Below are positions 1-12,473 of a stretch of 64,000 bases of DNA, piece by piece. The DNA is from Hyalella azteca (Eukaryota; Arthropoda; Malacostraca; Amphipoda; Hyalellidae): the NCBI RefSeq assembly GCF_000764305.2, contig NW_025932753.1, positions 434,001 through 498,000 on the forward strand, written 5' to 3'. The notes below the pieces were generated by a model. It ran no database searches. It had not been told where the DNA came from and saw nothing but the letters and a program-made list of their open reading frames with translations. The translations under genes and the position numbers were made by a program. How positions within the stretch are numbered: the stretch's first letter is position 1; every line of letters begins with the position of its first letter.

Positions 1-286
1 TAAAAAGATAAAGTTTAGACAAATGATTTTTTTTAATTCTACTCATTCAACTTCATGGCAACGTTTTGCTGATAGTGTTTTGAATTTGGTCTCCAGGCAA
101 ATATTTACCTGCTTATTTCTTCAGCAACCATTACTGCTTGATGAGTGGGTCTATTATCTTGTCAAACGGTAGTAACTTATTTATTTGACTTTTTATTGTA
201 TTTACATCGTACAAACGCTTTTGCAGCTGTTCCAATTGATTCCCTTGAAAGAATTGACCGCTTTTAATTCTTGGTCCTAACTATAG
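1..286. other. intron sequence upstream of the first visible exon
   Basis: AT-rich sequence with no open frame that continues the protein at 287 upstream. An in-frame TAA at 265-267 closes the frame before the acceptor at 285-286. The gene therefore continues to the left of the window and this stretch is read as intron. Confidence 0.6.
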
Positions 287-3200
287 ACACCAACAAAGCG
301 ACCTCGATCGCGGCCGACACCGTTGGCGCGGCCCCTCTTGGACTGCACCAGCTGTCGAGCTGCAACAGGATTCCATCTGTATGCCATCTGGCGGTGGAAG
401 AGCTCGTCAAAGGTTGCCGTGTCCTGCTGCTGAGGGATGACGGGCTTCTGTATGCTGGTTCAGTGAACCCCATCTCGCCCCCGAACCTTTACGGTCTCCT
501 CATCGACGGGGAACGCGGCAGCAAAGGGCACATTTATTGCGCTGAAGAACTTCTCACTCAAGCCGTCAGTTTTGTAGCGAGTTTGCCTGAATATTATCAG
601 TTAATAGACTTTTGTTAATATTTTCTGCCTGAGACACAGTTAATTATTTGACACTATTTTTAATAGTGCCTGCCTGGGACACTGTTATGATAAATTCGTT
701 TGTTTTAGCTATCATTGTTCTGATACCTTGACGTAAAAAGTTCAGGAGGTTTCATTTACTGCGAGATTGACGCAAACTTCATTCTAAACCTTCAATGAAA
801 ATATATTTCAAGTAACTCTGTTTCGACTTTCGATACAATTGAATTGACTTTGGTACATTTTATGCAAATTCTTCAGTTTTTATATCGATTTCATCTGTCT
901 GTTTTGTTGCTCAGCGTCGCGACGATTTGGGTAAAATGTACTGTGACGATGTTAAGTTCTCTAGATAATCGTGCGTATGAATGTAAGCTATTGAAACTTG
1001 CTTCTTACAGTGGAAGGAGGTGAAGCCTGGGTCTACGCGTTTCCTGAAAGAGGGCACTCGAGTGTGCTGCTTTTGGTCACAGCAATACCGCGCTCTCTAC
1101 TCTGGTAACTAAATTGTATAAACTGATAAGAATATATTATATATTTTATTTTGATTTTGTTTTTGTTGTCCCTGATTGTTCACTATCTAATTTACTTCTA
1201 AGCTTAGCCTCAATCATATCATCGTATGTCCATAGCCCAACGATTCCCGGTGTTTTTGCACCTAGGCTTTTCTTTGATACTAAGCCCAACCTAACCTAGC
1301 CTAGCCGAACTAAATCTAACCTAACTACGCCTACCAAAATCACAGTTAATCATATATTCGCAGGCACGGTGGGCTCGCCGAGCTCTTCCCCCGCTCACAG
1401 CGACGCGTCTTCCCTCCATAACTTCGTTAACGTGGAATTCGACGACGGCGACTCCGGCCGCATACACGTGGACGACATCAGGCTCCTGCCACCAGACTAT
1501 CCCGTCACTGGTGAGACATGCGCTCCACTCCAGGCTTGTCAGATGGTCTTTTTTAAAGACAAATTTTGTGATTTACTTTTTTTCTATTGCGTTTGCCGGG
1601 AGAACTTTTTAATGGTGGTACTTCCTTAGTAAATTTTAAAAATTACGAACAAAAATACGAAACTTTGCAACTTGCTAAAGTTATTTTACGTTGTGTTGGT
1701 GATCTTGTTTGGGTTTTTAATTGGTTCATTCATATAGCTTACCCGATGTTGCACTTCTGTAATTCATTGTTATATATGTGATTCTTTTTGAAATTTTGTG
1801 CCTGTTACTGAACGTGAATGTTTTTGATAACTTTTGTGATTTAATAAAAATATAAAGTAATTTTATGTGATACATACTAAATTTTTTAATATTTATCGTA
1901 AAGTATACTGATGCTTACTACCTATTGCATTTATTTTTCCAGTTCCTAAACCAAATCCCCTGCTGACGTTGTGCACGCGGAAGCGAAGAGCCCCTCAAAG
2001 GGACTCGACCGACTCGAGGCCTGGGGCACCTCACGACACTACGACCTCCGTCAAGTTGACGGTCTCCACGTCTGCGTCAGGCATGTGTAGAGTTACGTCG
2101 TCAACCACGTCTTCTGTCCACCTTACACAATTGGATATTCGCGACGAGGCATCGCGGAATAAGAAGAAGAACAAAGCAAAGAAGAAGAAGAAGGCGTCGT
2201 TAAAGAAGCAACAGAAGCGGCTCAGTCGTGAGTGGGATCATGAAAGCGATAAAGATTCTGATGTTGAAGGCGAAGAACTAAAACCTAAGATTAAAAAGAT
2301 TAAACTTTGTGAAACTGACGGCAAAAAAACTGGAATCATTGATGCGGCCCTCGAGAAGGATTTCAATGATTTAGACTCGAAGAAAATTTCGGAGGATGCT
2401 CACTGGAGCTCAGGTCATTTTTCGGAACATGGAAAATATTCAAAGAAAAAGAAGAAAAAACACAAATCTGAAGAATCTTGCCACAAGAAACGAAAGCACA
2501 AGCACAAGAGGAATAAAAACAAGCACGAATCCAACGAGCCTTTGGTTTATGAAGGTCGTGATCTTGGGAACACGCTAACAATTCACTCGAACCCCGCAGC
2601 AGACATAAACTCCAACCAGACTTCTCTCAAGCTTTTTCCCCACGTCGAACAGATGGATGGGGACTTACGAGTTCGTATCAAGTCCCCGCCTCCCAGCAAA
2701 GTCCAGGTTGAAACCAGTTGCCGTCTTGAACCCACTTTAGACGAAGGCCTGGCGTGCACTGGATCAGCTCTTGGTCACCCTTCCCCACATCATGAGACCT
2801 CTGCGATTGCTGAGAATGTACCGGCAGAAATTGCTGACGCCAAAAGCGTGGCTCGATGCGACCGGGACTCTAGCCTCACGCCCGGTGTCGTCTCGTCCCA
2901 GCGGCTGATAGAGTCTCGTGAGAAAGCTAAAAAGTCTCGCAATAGTAGCAATGATACCAAGCGACCCAAGCGATCTTCTTCTAGGGCTGAATCTATCACG
3001 TATGATGAGAGGTCAGACGATGATCCTGTGGATGACGAGGAGTCCAGCGGCGATGAAGAGCCCTCTGATGGCGAATTGACTGATGGCGGCAAAACCAAAT
3101 TCCCTCAAGACCAGGTTAGTTTACTATAGGATTGAACGAAAAAAATTGGCTTTGATTTATGTATATGTTAAGGATTTGATTACTCAATTTCCCTCACAAT

Positions 3201-5143
3201 GGTTTAATGATTTCCTCTCTTCACCGCTATTGCAGGATAAGATGTCTGGTAATAAGTCACGACATCATTCGGGGCGATCAAAAATCGCCGCCTTCTTGCC
3301 TGAGAAGGAGCTTTGGCAGTGGTCCGGTCGGGGGTCCAAGAAAACCACCGGCAAAGGCCGCGGTCGTAAAATTTTCTACAAAGAAATTGTACGAGGAGAT
3401 GAAAATATCAGGGTACGTTTGATTGAATGCCTTAGACATTTCAACTACAGAAAGGCCTATTCATCAGTACAGTAGGGTGGCGCAGTGGTTACAGTCCGGA
3501 GTATGTACCAGGATTTGAGCAGTAAATTGCGGGTTTGCAACCCCCGGCAAGCTGTAAGAATTCTGCGAGTCTTAGAATCGGCGGCAGTCTAGCATTGGGC
3601 CTGTTCAACGCTGACACCACCTTGACTACACGTCACTTCGGCTATATTTGTTTGTTATGTCGAATGATATGTGATTAACAATAAAGATTCTGTTGCGTAA
3701 CGATGAAATTTGGTCGCAGGTGGGCGATTGCTGTGTTTTTCGTTCCTCCGGGCCTCCGGACAATCCCTACATTGGGCGCATCGAGCATCTCTGTGAAGGA
3801 TGGGGTGGCAGCAAGACTGTCACCGTGCATTGGTTTTATCATCCCAACGAAATTCAGGACGAGCCAAAGAAACTGAAACAGCCAAAGGTATTAATCGCCT
3901 TTTATACTTTGGCAGGCTTTGAATGATTATGAATGATTGATTTTGTTAGAATGTGAAACTGAAATGTTGTTTAACTTGTTGAATTACTGTATGCATTTGA
4001 TCGTGTTCCGTGACGAGCATTATTGTCCAATTTTGCAAGTGTGAATTATTCAATAGCATTAGTGTCGTATCATCATAATTGGCTTTGCAGGGCGCGCTAT
4101 TCGAGTCCAACCACCGCGACACCAACGACCTACAAACCATCAGTTACAAGTGTCAGGTGCTGCCGCTGGACGAGTATCGAGCTCGACACAACCTTCGTCT
4201 TACAAAGCTTAAAGTTAAAAACAACCAGGAGCACCAAGCAGAAAACACAGAAAACAACACGAGTAGAAGTAGTAGCTCAGGTTTAAGCTGCAGTACATGC
4301 AGCGTCTCGACTGATGCTCTCAGTTCCAGCGTTGAAGCGCTGCATTCCTGTACGGGAACTCCTAACAAAAATAATGAAGTTATCCTTCCTGATCGAATAG
4401 ATAAGGCTTCTTGTGATGTTTCGGTCAGTGAGCTCGTAAACAATAATATTGATATTGGCACAACAGCGGAGATAAGTGCGGCACAGGAAGAAATAATATG
4501 CTCTCGTAATATCAAATTCACTTCAGATGAAAACGCGAACGAGGACGGCTTCAAGGAATCCAACTCCTTCTGTGGCGAATATCAAGACGCTGGCTTTGAT
4601 GCTAAGAAAGTTCTCAGCTGCATAGAAGATACAAACATTCCTCTTGATCTCGACTCTTCTGATATGCAAAAAGAAATGACGTCTGTGGTTTCAGAATCCA
4701 TTACTAAAATGCATAATGAAAATTCGACAAAAAAATTTGAGATAGGTCGTGAAACATTTGAAAATCGCGATGTGGTTGAAGCAGGGGCAAACTTAAATGT
4801 GAACGACAATAAGACTCTGAAATTAGACTCGACTGAAGAGATTGCTGCTTCTTTCCGGACTACATCAACTTCGGAAGCTAATGGCTGCGATGTCGGTGCA
4901 ATGGCCGTTTCCAAAATACCCGGAGATCCTGCTGAAGCTTTATCAGACCCAACTGAGTTGAGTTCTACTGACCTGAAACACGAAGATGGAACTGGACGTA
5001 CAAACGGTAGCGCGAGCAGCACAGATTCATCTTCATGTGAAGACTCTGACGATGAGAGCGACGTGCTAAGCGAATGTTATTATCTAGCAGGCACGTATGA
5101 CGTCACTCACCAGGTCTTGAGGATGGAGCCTGGGGTTGAATGA
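287..5143 (+). CDS. TNRC18/BAHCC1 (winged eye) family chromatin protein, 3' part
   Basis: Seven exons: 287-564, 1011-1104, 1364-1510, 1943-3114, 3236-3412, 3720-3887 and 4091-5143 (TGA 5141-5143). Phases agree at every junction. Exons 1-3 encode a Tudor-like module, with GLLYAGSVNPISPPNLYG, IDGERG and the segment VEFDDGDSGRIHVDDIRLLP. Exon 4 is a disordered, lysine-rich stretch of about 390 residues with nuclear-localisation-like runs (KKKNKAKKKKK) and an acidic end. Exons 5-7 encode the C-terminal BAH domain, with AAFLPEKELWQWSG, KIFYKEIVRG, YIGRIEHLCEGWGG, VHWFYHPNE and NDLQTISYKCQVLP. The family's terminal signature YYLAGTYD follows. Known: vertebrate members are nuclear readers of repressive chromatin, and Drosophila Wge is the single-copy fly relative. 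Odd: about 270 residues of serine-rich acidic sequence separate the BAH domain from YYLAGTYD, whereas vertebrate proteins have only a short linker. The N-terminal part lies outside the window. A SINE sits in the intron 3413-3719. Confidence 0.93.
3472..3700 (+). mobile_element. tRNA-derived SINE in an intron of the BAH gene
   Basis: The head has an RNA polymerase III box A-like motif (TGGCGCAGTGGTTA, about 3478-3491) and a box B-like motif (GGGTTTGCAACCC, about 3530-3542) at tRNA spacing. The body after about 3576 (AATCGGCGGCA ... GGGCCTGTTCAACGC) resembles the 3' tail of the LINE fragments at 55.8 kb and 50.2 kb. The end is AT-rich with AACAATAAAGATTC. Inference: a SINE that borrowed the tail of the local LINE. 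Confidence 0.6.
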
Positions 5144-8117
5144 TGATTTTCATGCGCAATACAATTGCAATGGCGCATATTTTCTTTGATTGTTAAAATG
5201 CCCATGAAACATAAACTTGATGGGTAAACTGTATCTCCATGAAACATTAACTGTATGGATACTTATGGGAAAGGATTCACTGAATTCCCCGTCTAAATTA
5301 GACAAATGAACAGAAACCACAGTTTATACGTTCAACAATTTTTTTCCTTAGCTTCTATATGGTACGTGGGTTGAAATTCAAGTTTTTTCGTTTATGAAAT
5401 GGAGAATGATGCATTAACATATTCTTTTTTACGCTGATAACTTGGTGATTTCCTGAAAACTCGTGCGACGGCTGAGGATGTCAGTTAGGACTCTTATCAA
5501 ACTTTTCAACGGCAATGAACCAGAAACGCAAGGCTGATTCTTTTATTATTGTCTTATCTATTTTGTGCTAGTAATTATTTACTAGACACATAGAATAATT
5601 TGTTTTATTGATGCAGCCCTGATGCAAACACTGCGAAGCGTTATGAATAGAAGTATCGCCCGCTGTACAACCTCTAATTCACAAAACTGTTGGTTTGGGA
5701 TTCTTGTTCTCCACAGACTTGCGATGGTTTTTCGCTGTATGCTGTATAATATTAATCGATGTAATTTTGTTGCAACCTCTCAGATTTTATGCTATTGTTA
5801 TGTACTGTGTTCATGTGTAATTGTACTGGAATATTATTGTAGCTATTGGATGTTTGTACAACTAATAGTTACTCGTCAACTATATGCCCATTCTCTTAGC
5901 CTGCTTTGCAATACGCCTTCTTGATATTATCTGTCCACCATCATTACCCTCTTGCTCCCTTTACAATTATAAAAAAAAATAGCTGAGATTCACTCCTTCA
6001 GTTTTTTGACTGATCTGATTCTCTTCTCTCTTTTCTGTTTTACCTGTTTCATTTCTTCTAGACCTATTTTTGAAATCTCTGCGTCCTTCAATCGACTTGT
6101 TTTGTTTCAACTATGTATAATTTTAAGATCAGCATTGCATTTTTTGTATCTATTTTACTGGCCTTAAATTCCTTTTCATTAGTTTATTAAGATGACAGTT
6201 TTTATTGTGTTAAGCAAGACGATTTTTCATGTTAATTACATCGATAAGAATTGCATTATGCTTGGACTTGGAATGTAGCACTTGGATGTTTATTTATCGT
6301 CCACACTTCTAATTGATCTGTGTTTGAGGTGCTCGATATTCCACGAGTGCCTTTTTTTAAGAGGATCGAATGCTGGTAACAAATTTATTATTTGTTATTT
6401 TCGAGTCTCAAATGTTTGCGATTTCGCGATATTCGCTATCTTGCAGTGTGGTTAATATCCTTTGACTTCATAATATGTTTTGATCTCTTTTTGTTCGTAA
6501 ACTGTTGTCATATTTGAGGCATATGCTTTCTCCTGTGTAAATATTTCTTTTTGTTGATTTTGTACAATAATATTCAGCTGCAGCCATGATTAGTTAGTAT
6601 CTTTGTGAATTTAACTCTTGCGAGGCTAACGTAGATGCGTTCAACTAACCATGACTAAAGTCTTAATATTCTCAAGCGATCTGTGTCCGTCTTACCCCTT
6701 ATATGAGACTGCATTTATCTCATAGCTCTCTCATGGACAAGTAACTTTATCTTATACACAGAAAATAGATTGTAGATTTTAAAAAGAATTCAAAAAGTTT
6801 GAAGAGCGATCTAATTGCTACGTTTTATTTGTGAAGCTTGGTACATTCTCACAATTTTTGAATTGAACGTATTTTCTGGATATATGTATATTCTTTGGTC
6901 ATTTTTTTGTGTTCCTTGTTTTTTTTTTCTGTTCATTATTGACATACATGTTCATTATTTACTCAATTGAGAGCAAGCTAACCATAGATCAACTTGCGTG
7001 TTTTGTATTATAAATTTGCATAAAGGTTATTTTTTAGCATCTGAACTCAAATAACGGCCATTGTTGATGAAGATTCTTCTAATTACTTTTTGAAATCCCG
7101 TTCAAGGCCTCATCTTGTTACTTGGCTTTGCTCTGCGTTTGCTACTGGGTATTACTCAGGAATGAGAACGATGATTCAGAAATTTGTCATTTTCAATGAA
7201 GTCTGTCGTAACTCTAATTGCCAAATTGTGATCAAGTTAAATTTGCAATAGGTTATTTGTTAAAATAGGTTTATGTCCGGTTGATGGTTCCAACTTAACA
7301 GCAGGGTTCATCTTGCAGTGCAATAGATTGCAATGGCGTGGGTGAGAGCAAAACCATTTGTCGAATTGTGCAATTGCCTGATAAATTTTATCCTAATTAC
7401 TACTTATGATGGTCTTCGGTTCTATGAAAACAGCAAGGAATTTGTCTTCGCTCGCATATTGGAGTTTGCGTTATCTTCACTTTTATGTATTGTATTTCAA
7501 CTTGTACATGTTTAAAACTTTTTATTACATTTCATAGCATCCATTGTTAACGCACGAGCGGATCCTTAGCATGTTTCCTAGCATCGACTCGACCCTTAAT
7601 ATAAGCTGTAGTTGGATGCGGTATCGATGACGCTTATGGTGTGTTAGGTGCTCACACGACTCGTATATCCCTCGTAGTTTCTCTTATCTGCTGGTAGTGT
7701 CTAATCTGTCCTTGATATTTGTATTTACGCTAATCAGACATTAACAGAGTTTATTTGCGTGAAGAAGTTGGGAGGAAAGTGGAGCTATTTTTCTAACCGA
7801 CTTTTCGCATAAGAGATCATGTCAGATTAGCAAACAACTAATACGGTATACGGTACTGTCTTACCTATATGTGATTAGACTTGGTTTAAAATTTTTTGTT
7901 AGCTTACATGTACGGACTTGAGACGCTGTAGTCGGTGGTGCCCACTATTTGACTACTTATTGTCAGCTATAATCATTGTCGAGTTCATTGCAGTCGATTC
8001 GGCCACGGTAATTCCAGGAGAACCTAGTCGAACTGAACGTTACAGAGTTTGTTTCCGATAACACTTTGAGATTAAAGACATCTTTATTGTTTGAAAACCA
8101 TTGAAAGAAGAAGCTAT

Positions 8118-8151
8118 ATTTCGACCTGGAGAAGCAACTTCCGGTCGAAAT
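8118..8151. repeat. short hairpin with 9-nt arms
   Basis: ATTTCGACC and GGTCGAAAT flank a 16-nt loop. It lies in the probable 3' UTR. It may be an RNA hairpin or the relic of a repeat end. Confidence 0.4.
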
Positions 8152-10647
8152 GTCTTTGTAATCAACAGTTTATGTTCATTCGTTTTGCATGGGTCACTTT
8201 AATCAACTGAGTTTCGAAGCGTTGAAAGTGTGTTCATTGTTAATTGAAGAGCGTCGCAAGAACGACGTTATAATCTCACGCAAGTTTTCATGAACTTTTC
8301 TCTTCTCTAGCAAGGTAGTTCTTCCTTGCGTCTATTGCAGATTTTCGAAACACTCGCACTTGGAAATTTTTGCGATTTTTTATTGTTTGTCCAGTCGACT
8401 GTAGCACTGTATATAGCACTGTCGAGGGAGCGTGCAAAACTATCATTTGTGCTGCAGAAAGTGTATCACTATTCACTCACAAATAAGACTATGCATTCTA
8501 GTAGACAAATCGTTATTTAGCTCTCAACTGTGGTGATTTTCTCGTACATTTCATGTTATTGCAAATTTATCTTCTTGATGGCTTGAACCCTGTGCGAAGA
8601 TGTTACTTGAATGCTAAGCTTGTAGTCTTACTGGAACTTGTGTACAAAATAATCAAGTTAATTTAGATGAGTGCTGCATGTATAATACGCTTCAATATTG
8701 TATAATGTGTAGCTCTGTAAGCTATCGTGTCATCGCTTCCGTTGGGTGAACAACCGCCATATTTCGGTCGACTTCTTCCGACTGCACGGCTCTGATCAGA
8801 GGTCGTGCGATCCAAAGTCGCTTAATTAAGGATACGAAGCGCGATATTTCGCGTCTGTGATTGGACAGTTTACCTTGAAAAGCCGGCAGTGATTGGTTAT
8901 CTGATTTACGAACTCTTAAGTATTTTTTTGAAAGTACGGTCTCTGGTCTCCGCTGCTTATCATACAATCATGCTATCAGGTGTTATTATATAAGTTTTCA
9001 ATTGAAATGCGTTTGTTCATCTCAGTTCTGAACGTTTGTTTAGAGGGCACGAGCGCAAAAAAACGCTCACAACAATTTGCAAGTAATTGGATCAATCGAC
9101 GCGGATTTTGTACAAAATTATAGTTATTATCTCATACGATCAATTTGTAGGAAGCATTGTTCTCTGGAGCTAGGATAAGACGAAATGCAACTTATTTAGA
9201 TTTTTGTGAAGAAGACTCAAGAACTTTTGTATTTTGAAAAACGTAGCAAATTACAGCGCATGACCATCCAGTTAACATTGATGTGAAATCTCTGTTGATT
9301 CAAAAGATCTTTTCTCGTAATTACTGACTTGATGGCATGTAGCGTTTAACGTCCAGTAGTTGCCTTGTACATTTTCCGAATTTCACCCAGAGTAAAATAT
9401 TAATCGTTTGGGGCATTGCGATGACAATGTTAGTTAATTTGTACTTCCGCATATAAACGTTCCTTACTTGTAATGCTGCCTGCTCTTCTATCTACACAGT
9501 AGTGTACAGTATGTTTCTGCATGAAATAACTGATTGCTTTTGCCCAGATTTTATTTACTTCGTTGTTCGCGAGATATCGTTTGTGGTTTGGAAATATAGA
9601 TAAGATGGAGCAAGGTTCGACAATGATATAATAGACTTATTAAAGTATATGTCGGTTCCTCGGATGACGAAGTGCTAAGCTTAGTCTCCCATTCCGTTCG
9701 TCGACATCGTGTAGAGAACACTGCACCTCGCCCATATTTATCGTATCCGTGGTTGTGATTTAAATTCCGTAATGTTGATGTTAGTTGCAATGAAATTTTG
9801 TTCTCATAACATCTGATATTAATATTGAACCATGCGACTTCTAATATAGTCGAGACAGTCTACTTTTTTGGCGGGACGATGGGGATTGATTGGGTTTTTT
9901 TACTGAAAGTTTAACATTTGATAATTTCTGGTAATAGTAAATGTTGTGACAGAGCGGGCTTTTATGGTCGTGTTTTGTTTCTACTGTCGCGCTTTATCAA
10001 GAACTGCAAATGTAATCTCTTTCTCTCTCTCATCTGTCGACTTAATTTTATTTATGAAATGGATATTGTGTGATTATTAATCATAATTCTATTAGAAGTA
10101 ATTAGTTGAAAACCAAATTCAAACAAAAGGATACGGACGAATGATCAGGTATAGTAAGTTAACTTTCATGAGTGACAAATGTTGAACACATGATAGTGGG
10201 ATGATAAGTTTTGATCAGTCTTTCACGGTTGGCATTTTTCTGACATCGATTATAATTTTCAATTTAGGAAAACTGGTGAAGTTATTCTTGCAGAACTGTC
10301 TTGGTAGAATTTTCACTGCGAAAAAATCTTCGTTACTGGCGGTGACTTGTTAGGGTTTACTGCCATATCACTTTTCAGAAAGTTCTTTAGTTGCTAATTC
10401 GATTTACCTTGATGTTTATACTTATATGAATTGGCTGCCGAAACATGAACGCTCACTACACATAATTTATTGTAACGAACTTGAAATCGCTTAATTTCGA
10501 GTGTCATTCGTGCTCTCAACTATTGGCTGTTATTAAATCTATAAGTAAAGCATAGAAAATTGATGTATAGGAATATTATTAAGGTGTTTAACTGAAATTG
10601 ATTCTCATATTTTCATTGGCATGATATTGTTCTACAATTGTATATAA

Positions 10648-10653
10648 AATAAA
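10648..10653 (+). terminator. candidate polyadenylation signal AATAAA
   Basis: The hexamer lies about 5.5 kb after the BAH gene stop in AT-rich context. It precedes the GC-richer block at 10.88 kb and the convergent ABCG gene. It is a candidate end for the long 3' UTR. Confidence 0.35.
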
Positions 10654-11187
10654 GGCATATTTAATTTACGGAATTTCTAATTTCTCTTTCGGTCTGACGC
10701 CGCATCAGGTACATCATTCAAAATAGGATCTCGTTTGAAAATTCCCATTACCCATCGTAAATTTACTGATAATTGCTTGCGATCTTATTTTGTCCATTAC
10801 ATAGACAGTGATACGGTATTTTCTCTCATACATTTTGGGTACAGTGTTAGCTCACTCATCCTACCTTGTCGCTTTTGTTTCTTGTGCCAACGCACGGGAG
10901 GCGGCTCCGGCGGTGGGCCAGAGGTGGAGAAAGGCGAAGAGGAGGTGGCCAAAGAGGCTGCCAGCAGTACGGAACTGTCCTACAATGAGAAGACGATGAG
11001 GGTTGTGGGGAAACAATAAAATGCTTGACGGTTTGGAGGGGATCCCCGCACTCGGCAGCAGGTGTGTTTGTTGTGCGTCCGGTCCTAGAAGAGGGCAGGG
11101 AACTGCAGTGACGCAAACGGAGCTGAGTCGGCGCCGAGCGAGGCCTCTTCAGCAGAGGTAATAGGAGCTGCCATGACCACGTCATTC

Positions 11188-11601
11188 TCAACGGTCGCTG
11201 TAACGCGAGATCTTCCTGTTGAAAAATCGGTTCGCTTCCTCGTAGGATCTAGCGGACATGAAGCCGTTCATCAGAAAGGGCATCTCAAGGTAGCTGAAAC
11301 TCGTCATGAGGGAAGCTTCAATAAGTCGGGTGCCGAGGAGGGCAAAGACGATACGAAAGGAAGCATGGGAAGGCCGTAGGGCGCTGTCAAAAAACTGTGC
11401 TCATGCCAGGTCCAGGTGGGCAGACAAGGGGAGGACGCCAATCTCAGGCTGGATATGGGCGATTGACGTCATTTCAAGGCAGCAGGTGGCTAAGCTCAGG
11501 GCCGTGTGATGGATAGTTTGGAGGCCTGCCACCGCAGTGCGCAGGGCGATAAGGTACCAGATAGGTGCTTGGTTAAGAATTAAGGAGGACATCGTTGCCA
11601 C
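11188..11601 (-). pseudogene. unidentified, interrupted reading frame in a GC-rich island
   Basis: The block 10880-11640 is clearly GC-richer than its surroundings. On the minus strand one frame runs from an ATG at 11601 through hydrophobic sequence (APIWYLIALRTAVAGLQT), has a TGA at 11401-11403, and continues in the same frame (FDSALRPSHASFRIVFALLG ... YEEANRFFNRKISRYSDR) to TGA at 11188. A single in-frame stop within a protein-like frame suggests a decayed or captured gene fragment. I do not recognise the family. It could equally be chance openness of GC-rich DNA. Confidence 0.25.
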
Positions 11602-11657
11602 CAGACCAGTTAAGAATTAGGGATGGCCTGGTAGGTGGCAACGATGTCCTCTTTCGA
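11584..11657. repeat. small inverted repeat
   Basis: GAGGACATCGTTGCCACC (from about 11585) returns as its reverse complement ending about 11652, with a short spacer containing TTAAGAATTAGGG. This is a compact stem-loop at the edge of the GC-rich block. Confidence 0.55.
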
Positions 11658-12473
11658 GGAGCTCTAGTTGGTGCAAGCTGGAGCTTCAAGGATATGTAAG
11701 ATTCCTGTAACCTTTGTGGTCACGGCTCTATAGTTGGTGAAGCTTATTTCACTTGAGCCAAAAAGCTTTAAAATTAAGTAAGAAATCCGTAGCTAACAAA
11801 TTAGAAAACATATATTTGACAATAACTTTGTACAATACAATAAATGCAAGAGGACAACAAATTGTTTCTCGATTTTCATCAATTGCCACGCAATCCGGGA
11901 TGAAAATCTTCTTCCAAATGCTCATTGAAGACAAAACTGGTTGGATAATGTATCATTCGAACGATGTCGGTTTGCACAAACGTCATACGACGAGTACGTA
12001 TTGACGTCTACACAAATCGCAAAAAAAATATAGCAAATTGAACGTTCAAAGCCGCTCGTATTCAAATTTGGTTCAAAATGGAATATTCTTCCCATGCTCA
12101 AAGTTTAAAAAATGCACATGCCAAAGTCGAATCAATTTAAATTATAGTCATTAAATAATAGATATTTCTAGTCATACGTTACATCCGCGTCATTAAATTA
12201 TACTGATCGTATCGTTTCAGAGTCAGAATTATCTCAATTTTCCATCATGAAATTCCTTGGCCTAAAATTCCTGACGCGCAAATTAGTTTCTCTCATGCAC
12301 ATCCGTCATCTTAAATTTAATAATTGCGCTTGACAGAGAAAGCGGAGAACCACATTGAGTATTAGCGGGACTAGAAGCATAATATTATTCCACAATTTTC
12401 AATCACATTTAAGTTATATTGGTCGCTAGCATCACCACTTCCTCGAGTTGACAATGACGTCTATCTTTCGTAA

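Larger units (their letters stand above)
5144..10653 (+). other. long non-coding stretch, probable 3' UTR of the BAH gene
   Basis: About 5.5 kb of T-rich sequence with only short chance ORFs follows the stop codon. I found ATTAAA near 8072 and 10530, and the first AATAAA I could find is at 10648. No transposon ends or coding exons were recognised. Long 3' UTRs are plausible for this family, but the true cleavage site cannot be fixed without transcripts. Confidence 0.4.
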
